From assembly GCF_000719865.1 (NCBI RefSeq), contig NZ_JOID01000018.1, positions 124,001-188,000 on the forward strand: 64,000 nucleotides of DNA, read 5' to 3'. The translations under genes and the position numbers were made by a program. Source of the stretch: Streptomyces albus subsp. albus (GTDB lineage: Bacteria; Actinomycetota; Actinomycetes; Streptomycetales; Streptomycetaceae). The notes beneath the pieces were generated by a model, which was not told the origin of the DNA, made no database searches, and was given only the letters and a program-made list of their open reading frames with translations. Shown in pieces: positions 8,898 through 16,664 of the stretch (its first letter is position 1; each line of letters starts with the position of its first letter).

Positions 8898-9480
8898 CTC
8901 TCGCCCGCCCCTCGGCGAACCGCGGCTCACGCCCGTCGCGAACCGTCGTCCGGATCACGGCTCCGGGTCGTCCCGTACCCCCTCTGGCCGGCCGGTCCTG
9001 GCGCCGAGCGCAACACGGTTTGGTCGCAGGGGCGCGCGTTCTGCGGTGAACCGTCGGACGGGCGCGTATGCGGACCGCAGTCCGGCCGCTGGTGAACCGT
9101 CGCCCTGCTCAGCGTTCTCCGTCTCATCCCGCACCCGTCCGGCGGGCCCGTCCCGGCGCCGATCCCGGTGTGTTCCGGTCCCGGGCCCCGCGGGGCCCCG
9201 CGCATGCCGCCCGGGCCGGGCGCACCCGCGGCCCGTGCCCTTCGGCGCACGGCAGCTCCGTGCCCGTCGGCGAACCGTGGCCCGGCTCAGGGCTTCGCGT
9301 CGTCCCGTACTCCGTCCGGCGGGACGGGGCCAGTGTCGTCCCGCACCCCCTCCGGCAGGCACCGTCCGGCGCAACGCAGCCGGTGTCCTGCCGCGGCGGC
9401 CGACGGCGGCCGTGCCCGCGTCCGGCCGTGCTGTTGCCCACAAGCCGGGGGGACGGTGCACGCCGCTCACGGGCGTGCTC
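8898..9480. other. intergenic region of degenerate long repeats
   Basis: About 580 nt without a credible gene. Several imperfect copies of a roughly 100-150 nt unit can be followed by the recurring blocks GTGAACCGT, CTCAG, GTCGTCCCG, ACCCC and TCCGGCGGG (for example 8918-9015, 9090-9160 and 9265-9380). Looks like decayed tandem duplication. Confidence 0.5.
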
Positions 9481-9486
9481 TACTTT
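9481..9486 (+). promoter_or_regulatory. -10 element of a leaderless promoter
   Basis: TACTTT, 7 nt before the ATG at 9494; no ribosome site is present. Confidence 0.55.
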
Positions 9487-9493
9487 CGTGCCC

Positions 9494-10321
9494 ATGACAG
9501 ACAACCCTCAACTCCCGTTCCCCCGGCGGGCGAACACGGGCAAGCACCGGCGGAAGAGCCCGGTCAGCCGCCGCCGGGTCATCATCGGTGGTTCCGCCGC
9601 CGCGGCCGCCACGGGTCTCGGCCTGGCCGGTATGGCCTCGGCAGGGGGCGGGGCCACCGGCGGCGGCACCGGCGCGGGGACCGCGGCCGGCGACGCCTCC
9701 GGTCTGGGCGTCTGCTCGCTCACCGCGGAGGTCACCGAAGGCCCGTACGCGCTGCCCGGCGCGCTGATCCGCCAGGACATCGGCGAGGGCAGGCCCGGCT
9801 TCCCGGTGCACTATCTGCTCACCGTCGTCGACCAGTCCGCCGGCTGCGCCCCGCTCACGGACGCCCTGGTCGAGCTCTGGCACGCCGACCACCTCGGGGA
9901 GTACTCCGGCTTCGTCGGCCGCAACGGCCACCCCGGCGAGGACAACGGCACCTTCTGCCGCGGCGGTGCGGTGACCGATGAGAACGGCCAGGTCGAACTG
10001 GTCTCCATCTGGCCCGGCCACTACACAGCCCGCGCCGTCCACGCCCATCTGCGCGTGCACACGGACATCACGCGCGCCGACGGCTCGTACACCGGCGGCG
10101 AGATCGTGCACACCGGCCAGCTTTACTTCGACCCGGAGATCAACGACCGCGTGCAGTCGGCGGATCCGTACCGGGAGAACACCACCCCCGAGACGCACCT
10201 GTACGACGACGGCGTCTACGACGGTGGCGGCTCGGCCTCCGGCCTCCTCACGCTCACCCCGCTCGGCGGCTCGCTGACCGCGGGCTACGCGGCGACGCTG
10301 ACGATCGGCGTCAACGCGTAG
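9494..10321 (+). CDS. Tat-exported intradiol ring-cleavage dioxygenase
   Basis: 275-residue extracytoplasmic protein of the catechol/protocatechuate intradiol dioxygenase family, which opens catechols with non-haem Fe(III). The N-terminus has a twin-arginine signal (SRRRVIIGG, residues 25-33, then an Ala-rich hydrophobic stretch). The four expected iron ligands are visible: Tyr137 (GEYSGF), Tyr177 (PGHYTAR), His183 and His185 (AVHAHLRV). Exported members in actinomycetes are thought to act on aromatic or lignin-derived compounds; the substrate is not readable. Leaderless start as described for 9481. The gene is monocistronic. Confidence 0.88.
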   Translation: MTDNPQLPFPRRANTGKHRRKSPVSRRRVIIGGSAAAAATGLGLAGMASAGGGATGGGTGAGTAAGDASGLGVCSLTAEVTEGPYALPGALIRQDIGEGRPGFPVHYLLTVVDQSAGCAPLTDALVELWHADHLGEYSGFVGRNGHPGEDNGTFCRGGAVTDENGQVELVSIWPGHYTARAVHAHLRVHTDITRADGSYTGGEIVHTGQLYFDPEINDRVQSADPYRENTTPETHLYDDGVYDGGGSASGLLTLTPLGGSLTAGYAATLTIGVNA

Positions 10322-10628
10322 CGGTGAGCGGCAGCGGCGTGCAGTCGCTCGCACCGCCGGCTGAGCCGGCCGCTCACCGCCGCTGCCGGCGGCTCCCAGC
10401 GGCGCTCGGGGAGCCGCGAGCGCGAGCCCCGCGCGGGGGTTCCGGCGCCTGCCCGGCCGGACGACGGTGCCCCGCGCGGCCGCGCCCGGCCGCGCCCGTG
10501 TCCGCGTCCGCGTCCGCGTCCGGTCCGCCGTACCGCCCGGTCCGCCGTACCGTGCCCGGCCGCACCGCGCCCGGTACGGCCTCGCCGCACCCGGCTCCCG
10601 TCCCGGCGCCGGGCGGGAGGACGCGTGC
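10322..10628. other. intergenic, GC-rich, short repeats
   Basis: Convergent space. It holds a 6-bp repeat (TCCGCG) at 10500-10520 and several CGCCGGC-rich inverted repeats that could terminate transcription from either side, but no single clear terminator. Confidence 0.4.
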
Positions 10629-11126
10629 TCAGACGCGCGGGAAGCGCGCCAGCAGGTCCCAGACCACGGGGTTGTCCGCGAGCCCTTCGTGCAGATCCGT
10701 GAGGTCCGCGATGACGTCCTGGAGGAAGTCCCGGGCCTCCCGGCGCAACGCCGAGTGGCCGAAGGTCAGCGGCGGTTCACCGGCCGGCTGCCAGTCGGCG
10801 CTGATGTCGACCCAGCCGAACCGCCGCTCGAAGAGCAGCCGGTCCGCGGACTCGGTGAAGTCCAGCTCGGCATGCTGACGGCGGTGCGAACGGCTGCCGC
10901 GCGGATCGCGGTCGAGCTGCTCGACGATGTCGCAGAGCGCCCAGGCGAAGTCCAGCACGGGCACCCATCCCCAGGCTGTGGACAGCTCCCGGTCCGCCTT
11001 GGTGTCGGCGATGTAGACATCGCCGCAGAACAGATCGTGCCGCAGAGCCCGCACATCGGCGGTGCGGTAGTCCGTCTGCGGGGGGTCCGGGAAGCGGCGG
11101 GAGAGGGAGTAGCCGAGGTCGATCAC
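10629..11126 (-). CDS. conserved hypothetical protein (165 aa)
   Basis: A soluble, acidic protein with a coherent, aromatic-rich sequence (AWGWVPVLDFAWALCDIVEQL; DRLLFERRFGWVDISADW) and the base use of a real gene. I do not recognise the family; it resembles proteins annotated only as conserved hypothetical in Streptomyces. The start is GTG at 11126, giving VIDLGYSLSRRF; no ribosome site or clear leaderless -10 is visible, so the start is tentative. The gene is single, with 329 nt upstream. Confidence 0.65.
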   Translation of the reverse strand: MIDLGYSLSRRFPDPPQTDYRTADVRALRHDLFCGDVYIADTKADRELSTAWGWVPVLDFAWALCDIVEQLDRDPRGSRSHRRQHAELDFTESADRLLFERRFGWVDISADWQPAGEPPLTFGHSALRREARDFLQDVIADLTDLHEGLADNPVVWDLLARFPRV

Positions 11127-11455
11127 ATGGTCGATGGTCCCACGGCGCCGGACCTGCCCGTCCGGGCCCGGCCTCCCGGGTCCGGCCCCCCGGGCCCGGC
11201 CTGTAGGACGCCAAGCCTCGGCGGCCGCCGGGCCGGGAGGCCGGACCCGGACGCGCACGACGCGCGCAGCCCGCGTGCCCCGCACCGCCTCGCGCTTGCT
11301 CCTGCCTCGCGCTCGCCGCTGCCATGGGCCCCGCCCGCGTCGTTCCTCACCACGGGCCCCGCCCGCAGCCGGCTGCCGCCTCCCGGCCCGTCCCGTCTCC
11401 CGCTTCCTGCCTCCCCGCCGCGCCTGCGTCCCGCCGCCCGCAGTCGCGCGGCGGC
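11127..11455. other. intergenic, nothing seen
   Basis: GC-rich spacer between two minus-strand genes. No supported gene, terminator or site found by eye. Confidence 0.4.
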
Positions 11456-12139
11456 TCAGTGGCCGCGCGCGATCCACTCCTCCAGGTGCGGAGCCTCGTC
11501 CCCCACGGTGGTCGAATCGCCGTGCCCGGTGCGGACCACCGTCTCCGGCGGCAGGGTCAGCAGCCGCTCCCGGATCGAGTCGATGATCACCGGGAACGAG
11601 GAGTACGAGCGCCCGGTGGCGCCCGGCCCGCCCCGGAACAGGGTGTCGCCGGAGAAGACGGTGCCCAGCCCGGCCGCGTACAGGCAGACCGCTCCGGGGC
11701 TGTGCCCCGGGGTGTGCAGCACGCGCAACTCCGTGCCGCCGACGGTGAGGGTGTCCCCCTCGGCCAGGGTGCCGTCGGGCCGGCGGTCCGGGTGCCTCAT
11801 CTCCCACAGCACCCGGTCGTCGGGGTGCAGCAGGACCGGGGCGCCGGTGCGGTCCGCCACCTCGGGCGCCGCGTCGATGTGGTCGTCGTGCCCGTGCGTG
11901 CAGACCACCCCGAGCAGGCGGCGGCCGCCGACCGCGGCCACGATCGCCTCCGCGTCGTGCGCCGCGTCGATGACGTACACCTCGCGGTCGTCGCCGACCA
12001 GCCAGACGTTGTTGTCCACTTCCCACGTGGAGCCGTCGAGGGAGAAGGTGCCGGAGGTCACGAGGTGACCGATCCGCACCCCGCCGTCAGCGGAACCGGA
12101 AGAACCGGCGGAACCGGCGGAACCGGAGGCAGCGGTCAT
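11456..12139 (-). CDS. MBL-fold metallo-hydrolase, partner of MscR
   Basis: 227-residue metallo-beta-lactamase-fold hydrolase of the glyoxalase II type. Metal-binding motif THGHDDHID at residues 81-89 (His82, His84, Asp86, His87), a further His in TPGHSPGAV and the late Asp in FSGDTLF complete the dinuclear site. Its ATG overlaps the TGA of mscR by one base, so the two are translationally coupled. In mycobacteria mscR is also followed by an MBL-fold gene (Rv2259-Rv2260), which suggests hydrolysis of S-formylmycothiol or another mycothiol thioester; this role is inference. Residues 1-20 are a low-complexity Ala/Ser/Gly tail. Confidence 0.88.
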   Translation of the reverse strand: MTAASGSAGSAGSSGSADGGVRIGHLVTSGTFSLDGSTWEVDNNVWLVGDDREVYVIDAAHDAEAIVAAVGGRRLLGVVCTHGHDDHIDAAPEVADRTGAPVLLHPDDRVLWEMRHPDRRPDGTLAEGDTLTVGGTELRVLHTPGHSPGAVCLYAAGLGTVFSGDTLFRGGPGATGRSYSSFPVIIDSIRERLLTLPPETVVRTGHGDSTTVGDEAPHLEEWIARGH

Positions 12140-13224
12140 CAGAACACCACCACCGAGCGCAGCACGTCACCGCGGTGCATCTTGTCGAACGCGGCCTCGA
12201 CGTCGTCCAGTCCGATCGTCTCGCTGACGAACGCGTCCAGATCGAGCCGCCCCTGCAGATAGAGATCGATGAGCATCGGGAAGTCGCGCTCCGGCAGGCA
12301 GTCCCCGTACCAGGACGACTTGAGGGAGCCGCCGCGTCCGAAGACGTCGAGCAGCGGCAGTTGCAGCACCATCTCCGGCGTGGGCACCCCGACCAGGACG
12401 ACGGTCCCGGCCAGATCGCGGGCGTAGAAGGCCTGGTGGTACGTCTCCGGGCGGCCCACCGCGTCGATGACGACATCCGCTCCGAAGCCGCCGGTCAGCT
12501 CCTGGACGCTCTTGACGACATCCGCCGTGCCGGCGTGCACGGTGTGGGTGGCGCCGAGGCCGGTCGCCCACTCCAGCTTCCGTTCGTCCAGGTCCACCGC
12601 GATGATCTTCGAGGCGCCGGCCAGCCGGGCCCCCGCGACGGCGGCGCTGCCGACCCCGCCGCAGCCGATGACGGCGACCGTGTCGCCGCGTCCCACCTGC
12701 CCGGTGTTGAGGGCGGCGCCGAGGCCCGCCATGACGCCGCAGCCGAGCAGTCCGGCGGCGGCGGGGGAGGCCGCGGGATCGACCTTGGTGCACTGGCCGG
12801 CCGCGACGAGGGTCTTCTCGGCGAAGGAGCCGATGCCCAGCGCGGCCGTGAGCACGGTGCCGTCGGCGAGCTTCATCGGCTGCGCGGCGGTGTGGGTGTT
12901 GAAGCAGTACCAGGGCCGGCCGCGCTTGCAGGACCGGCAGGTGCCGCACACCGCGCGCCAGTTGAGGATCACGAAGTCGCCCGGGGCCACATCGGTGACG
13001 CCCTCGCCCACCGTCTCCACGATCCCGGCCGCCTCGTGCCCGAGGAGGAACGGGAACTCGTCGTTGATGCCGCCGTCGCGGTAGTGCAGATCGGTGTGGC
13101 AGACCCCGCAGGCCTGCACCCGCACCACCGCCTCGCCGGGCCCCGGGTCCGGCACCAGAACCGTCTCGACCCGGACCGGCTCTCCCTTGGCATGAGCCAC
13201 GACGCCGCGCACTTCCTGAGCCAT
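12139..13224 (-). CDS. mscR: S-(hydroxymethyl)mycothiol dehydrogenase
   Basis: 361-residue zinc- and NAD-dependent dehydrogenase that oxidises the formaldehyde-mycothiol adduct (it also acts as nitrosomycothiol reductase in mycobacteria). Catalytic zinc ligands Cys42 ([10 protein letters not shown]) and His63-Glu64 (LGHEAAG); structural zinc cysteines 93, 96, 99 and 107 ([15 protein letters not shown]). NAD-binding [12 protein letters not shown] lies near residue 190. Length and motifs match the mycothiol-specific branch. The ATG at 13224 has a purine-rich ribosome site GAGAGGCGG. First gene of a two-gene operon with the MBL hydrolase. The cofactor implied, mycothiol, is specific to actinobacteria. 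Confidence 0.93.
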   Translation of the reverse strand: MAQEVRGVVAHAKGEPVRVETVLVPDPGPGEAVVRVQACGVCHTDLHYRDGGINDEFPFLLGHEAAGIVETVGEGVTDVAPGDFVILNWRAVCGTCRSCKRGRPWYCFNTHTAAQPMKLADGTVLTAALGIGSFAEKTLVAAGQCTKVDPAASPAAAGLLGCGVMAGLGAALNTGQVGRGDTVAVIGCGGVGSAAVAGARLAGASKIIAVDLDERKLEWATGLGATHTVHAGTADVVKSVQELTGGFGADVVIDAVGRPETYHQAFYARDLAGTVVLVGVPTPEMVLQLPLLDVFGRGGSLKSSWYGDCLPERDFPMLIDLYLQGRLDLDAFVSETIGLDDVEAAFDKMHRGDVLRSVVVF

Positions 13225-13431
13225 GTAACCGCCTCTCTCTCCACCGTTCGGCTGCCCCGCCCTTCCACCCCTACCCGGCGGCAGGGGCGGCCAACGGCCC
13301 GGCGGACGGCGTCCGGCCGGACGGCCGTACGGGAGCCGGGCCGGGGCCGGGGCGGAGCCGAGCCGGGGCCGGGGCGGTGGGTGCGGGGCGCGCGGTGCGG
13401 GCCCGGCGGAACGGAGTGCGCCGCATGCGAA

Positions 13432-13467
13432 GCGGCCCCCGGGGCCGGTGACCCGGCCGGGGGCCGC
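13432..13467 (-). terminator. terminator-like hairpin after terD
   Basis: 11-bp perfect arms (GCGGCCCCCGG at 13432-13442 and its complement at 13457-13467) with a 14-nt loop, 85 nt after the terD-like stop. There is no U-run, as usual in Streptomyces. Confidence 0.65.
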
Positions 13468-13551
13468 TGCGTTCTCCGCGTCCGCCCGCTTCGGCGGGCC
13501 CGCCACCGGCGCCGGCCGGGGAGCGGCCGGACGCGGAAGTGGATCGGACGG

Positions 13552-14127
13552 TCAGACGTTGACGCCGAAGTCCTGCGCGATGCCGGTGAGGCCGGAGGCG
13601 TAACCCTGGCCGACGGCACGGAACTTCCACTCGGCGCCGTTGCGGTACAGCTCACCGAAGACCATGGCGGTCTCGGTCGCGGCGTCCTCGCTCAGGTCGT
13701 AGCGGGCGATCTCGGCGCCGCCGGCCTGGTTGAGCACGCGGATGTAGGCGTTGCGCACCTGGCCGAAGTTCTGGCTGCGGGCCTCGGCGTCGTAGACCGA
13801 CACCGGGAACACGATCTTCTCGACCTCGGCCGGGAGCCCGGCGAGGTTGACGTTGATCTGCTCGTCGTCGCCCTCGCCCGCGCCGGTGCGGTTGTCACCG
13901 GTGTGGACGATGGTCTGGTCCGGCGTGGCCTTGTTGTTGAAGAACACGAAGTGGCCGTCGGAGACGACCCGGCCGCCCGCGTTGACCGCGATGGCGCTCG
14001 CGTCGAGGTCGAAGTCGGTGCCGGTCGTGGTGCGGACGTCCCAGCCGAGGCCGACCGTGACGGCGGTCAGGCCCGGTGCCTCCTTGGTGAGCGATACGTT
14101 GCCGCCCTTGGACAGGCTTACAGCCAT
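13552..14127 (-). CDS. terD: TerD family calcium-binding stress protein
   Basis: 191-residue TerD-type protein from the tellurite-resistance/stress family. The hallmark opening [20 protein letters not shown], the calcium-binding region with LGWDVR and FDLDASAI, and the block [14 protein letters not shown] are all present at the expected places; length is normal. The role in Streptomyces is poorly defined (stress, cell-surface signalling). ATG with a GGAAAGGGA ribosome site. Monocistronic, ending in the hairpin at 13432. Confidence 0.92.
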   Translation of the reverse strand: MAVSLSKGGNVSLTKEAPGLTAVTVGLGWDVRTTTGTDFDLDASAIAVNAGGRVVSDGHFVFFNNKATPDQTIVHTGDNRTGAGEGDDEQINVNLAGLPAEVEKIVFPVSVYDAEARSQNFGQVRNAYIRVLNQAGGAEIARYDLSEDAATETAMVFGELYRNGAEWKFRAVGQGYASGLTGIAQDFGVNV

Positions 14128-14325
14128 GGGATGTCCCTTTCCTTGAAGTATGTCGGGCTTCGTCCAGAGGTGAAGCCACCGTCATCCTCCACAACGCGGG
14201 GACGGCCCCGCCGGGTTCCATCCGCCCCCGCTTCGTTACGGTTCCGCGCCCGGCGACGGGAAGACCGCGGGCGGGGGCGCGAAATGGAGGTGACGGCCGC
14301 GGCCGGGCGCGGGATCATGGCACAC

Positions 14326-14754
14326 ATGTCCGGGCCCCATGTCATCCGCGGTTCGGTCTCCCTCCCGGAGGCCGAGCTCAAGTGGCGTTTCTCCCGCTCC
14401 TCGGGACCGGGCGGCCAGCATGTGAACACCAGCGACAGCCAGGTGGAACTCCGCTTCGACCTGGCGGCGACGGAAGCGCTGCCGCCGGTGTGGAAGGAGC
14501 GGGCCCTGGAGCGCCTCGCCGACCGCCTGACGGACGGCGTGCTCACCGTACGGGCCTCCGAGCACCGCTCGCAGTGGCGCAACCGGGAGACCGCGGCCGT
14601 CCGGATGGCGTCCCTCCTCGCCGAGGCCACCGCGCCCCCGCCCCGGCCGCGCCGGAAGACGAAGATCCCGCGTGGCGTCAACGAGCGCCGGCTGCGCACC
14701 AAGAAGCAGCGCGGCGACACGAAGCGCGGCCGCAGCGGCCGCGGCTGGGACTGA
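14326..14754 (+). CDS. arfB: ArfB (YaeJ)-like ribosome rescue peptidyl-tRNA hydrolase
   Basis: 142-residue codon-independent release factor. The GGQ catalytic loop SSGPGGQHVN is at residues 25-34 and the basic C-terminal tail (RRKTKIPRGVNERRLRTKKQ) matches the part that enters the empty mRNA channel of stalled ribosomes. It lacks the stop-codon recognition domains of RF1/RF2. Start uncertain: ATG at 14326 (MSGPHVIRG) or an in-frame ATG at 14317; neither has a good ribosome site, while a GGAGGTGA at 14286 is too far upstream. Single gene. Confidence 0.88.
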   Translation: MSGPHVIRGSVSLPEAELKWRFSRSSGPGGQHVNTSDSQVELRFDLAATEALPPVWKERALERLADRLTDGVLTVRASEHRSQWRNRETAAVRMASLLAEATAPPPRPRRKTKIPRGVNERRLRTKKQRGDTKRGRSGRGWD

Positions 14755-15232
14755 CCCCGCGGGCCGTCCGCCCGGCCCCGGCCCCGGCGCGGCCGGCCTC
14801 CTCCGCCTCCGTCTCCGTGGTCCGCGGCGGCCCTCATGGGTTCCCGGAGGCAGCCCGAGGACCGTTCGCACCGCCGCCCGGCGGCACCGCCTCCGTCCCG
14901 GCAGCGCCGGGCCCACCCTCGCGCGGCGCGGGGCGACGCGCACCCCGGGAATTCCCGTGTATGCCGCCGATCGGCCGAAGGAATCGGCGGATCCGCGGGT
15001 GCCCGCCTGCCCTGATTCCGCCCGGATAAAGGCCGGTTGAGGGTGGTTGAATACCTTGAATGAAAAGGGTGAAGAAGCCTGGCGCGGGACCTCCGGGCAG
15101 GCGTTCGGCCATCCGCATGAAGTCCTCGGTCGATGTCGAATTTCCCTGTGTCGGTTAAGCGGAAGAGCTGCCGAGGCAGTGATAGAACTCGATCGGCCCT
15201 TCCAACGGGGAAGGCGGAAAGTGGAGAACAAT
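14755..15232. other. intergenic upstream of small secreted protein
   Basis: No gene seen. The part from 15040 to 15200 is less GC-rich than the surroundings and should carry the promoter of the gene at 15233; I could not assign the elements. Confidence 0.4.
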
Positions 15233-15580
15233 ATGCGTACAACAGCCAAGCTGTCGTTCCTGTCGCTTGCCGCGGCTGCCATGATCGCGGGCTCCGCGAC
15301 GTCTGCCGCCGCCAACAGCGGCCACGACGGCTACAAGATCAAGGACGTGGTGGCCTTCGCGCAGGAGTGCGGCAACTCCGCGCAGCTGGCTCCGTTCCCG
15401 CCCGGGGACTTCGAGCAGACGTCCGGCCAGAACCAGACCATCTGCCAGATCGGCGAGGAGAACATCGCCGTCAACTACGCCCCGGAGACCGAGACCGAGA
15501 CCGTCACCACCGGTGCCGGCGACGAGGTCCTGCTCGCGCTGATCGGGCTCCTCACCCCGGTTGCCCCCGTGGCGCCGTGA
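15233..15580 (+). CDS. small secreted protein of unknown function
   Basis: 115-residue precursor with a clear Sec signal peptide (MRTTAKLSFLSLAAAAMIAG, cleavage near ATSAAA-NSG). The mature part of about 88 residues has two cysteines (46 and 71) that could form one disulfide, an acidic Thr/Glu stretch, and a hydrophobic C-terminus ending LIGLLTPVAPVAP. The length and two-Cys layout recall chaplin-like surface proteins, but the chaplin pattern is absent. I do not recognise the family. ATG with a GGAG ribosome site; the very strong hairpin at 15600 suggests high expression. Confidence 0.8.
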   Translation: MRTTAKLSFLSLAAAAMIAGSATSAAANSGHDGYKIKDVVAFAQECGNSAQLAPFPPGDFEQTSGQNQTICQIGEENIAVNYAPETETETVTTGAGDEVLLALIGLLTPVAPVAP

Positions 15581-15599
15581 CAAGTAGTAACCCCGCAAT

Positions 15600-15649
15600 A
15601 ACGCATTCCGGCGTGGACGCCTCTCCTGGCGTCCACGCCGGAATGCGTT
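15600..15649 (+). terminator. strong intrinsic terminator
   Basis: 22-bp perfect stem (left arm from 15600, right arm to 15649) with a 6-nt loop TCTCCT, 20 nt after the small secreted gene. One of the longest perfect stems in the window. Confidence 0.9.
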
Positions 15650-15818
15650 TCCAGCTCTTCCGTCCCGGCCCGGCCGGACGAGTGAATTCCGCGCGCAAAT
15701 CCACGGCCGCAGTGAATTCCGGCCCGGTCGTCCGCCCCCGCGAAGAGTGCCGATGCGTCGCGGGGAATTCCCCGGCCGCAACCCGCGGTTCGTGCCCCGC
15801 GCCGGGAAGCCGCCCCGT

Positions 15819-16370
15819 TCAGCCCAGCCGCCGGTAGCGTCCCCGGAAATAGGTCAGCGGCCCGGCGTCGTCGGGCCCCAGCCGGGTGCCGATCACCCGG
15901 CCGATCACCAGCGTGTGGTCCCCGGCCCGGACGCGCTGTTCCGTACGGCACTCCACGGCGGCCAGCGCGCCGTCGACGAGCAGGGCTCCGGAGGCCTCGC
16001 CGCGCGTGTGCGGCGCGTCCCGGAAGAGCAACTTGTCGCTGATGCGGCCTTTCATCGCGAATCGCCCGGCTGTCTGCCGCTGGCTCTCGGAGAGCACGGA
16101 CGCCGCCCAGAGCGGCTGCCGGTCCAGCAGCTCCTCCATCCGTGAGTCGTTGCGAACGCTCACCATCGCGAGCGGTGGGTCAAGTGACACCGACATGAAC
16201 GCCGTCGCTGTCATGCCCACGTCCTCCCCGCGGGGGCCGTCCTCCGGGTCGCGGGCCGTCACCAGCACCACGCCGGCCGCCAGGCGGGCCATGGCCGCAC
16301 GGAACTCGTCGTCACTCACCCTTCCAGGATGGGGGATGATCGCTGCGGGGGATGAAGGAGTCTGCTGCAC
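15819..16370 (-). CDS. flavin reductase family protein
   Basis: 183-residue flavin reductase-like (FMN-binding split barrel) protein, the class that supplies reduced FMN or FAD to two-component monooxygenases. Typical blocks: FRAAMARLAAGVVLVTA, VGMTATAFMSVSLDPPLAMVSVRN, and the C-terminal HTLVIGRVIG. No partner oxygenase is adjacent. The start GTG at 16370 is supported by a TAGCGT element 6 nt upstream (leaderless); a GTG at 16319 (VSDDEF) has an abutting purine run and is the alternative. Confidence 0.85.
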   Translation of the reverse strand: MQQTPSSPAAIIPHPGRVSDDEFRAAMARLAAGVVLVTARDPEDGPRGEDVGMTATAFMSVSLDPPLAMVSVRNDSRMEELLDRQPLWAASVLSESQRQTAGRFAMKGRISDKLLFRDAPHTRGEASGALLVDGALAAVECRTEQRVRAGDHTLVIGRVIGTRLGPDDAGPLTYFRGRYRRLG

Positions 16371-16376
16371 GTGCGC

Positions 16377-16382
16377 ACGCTA
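16377..16382 (-). promoter_or_regulatory. -10 element of a leaderless promoter
   Basis: TAGCGT (minus strand), 6 nt before the GTG at 16370. Confidence 0.45.
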
Positions 16383-16531
16383 TCCGGGCGCCCGTGGCGC
16401 CCACATCGGGCGCGGGGACCGTCCGGGACCTAGGTCGCCGGGCGGAAGCCGGTCCGGGGATTTGCGTTCAGGAAGGAAACGGCAGGGCAGGCGGTCCGCA
16501 CCGGCGCAAGCGTCAATACACCCAAAGATCT

Positions 16532-16547
16532 TGTGACTTGAGTCACA
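16532..16547 (+). promoter_or_regulatory. Crp-type palindrome upstream of cdgB
   Basis: TGTGACTTGAGTCACA: 7-bp perfect arms with a 2-nt centre. It fits both the classic TGTGA-N6-TCACA and the GTG-N6-GNCAC form used by Streptomyces Crp. It lies between the divergent flavin reductase and cdgB genes. Confidence 0.6.
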
Positions 16548-16561
16548 GCACCCGGGAATTG

Positions 16562-16576
16562 TTGACCCTGTGTACC
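16562..16576 (+). promoter_or_regulatory. BldD-box-like site upstream of cdgB
   Basis: The 15-mer TTGACCCTGTGTACC fits the pseudo-palindromic BldD consensus NTNACNCWGNGTNAN at all but one fixed position. cdgB is a known BldD target in S. coelicolor, so the position is meaningful. Confidence 0.6.
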
Positions 16577-16664
16577 GGGTGGGCAGCTCGCTGTGATTCA
16601 GTGGCCGTGGCAATCAGACGACAAGATCCTGGAGTTGCTGTCGAGGTCTCGGGGAGTGCAATCG

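Noticed and set aside
12175..14316. Long plus-strand open frame leading into the arfB-like gene
   Set aside because: The upstream 700 codons are the antisense of mscR and terD; only the part after 14317 has GGQ-type release-factor features.
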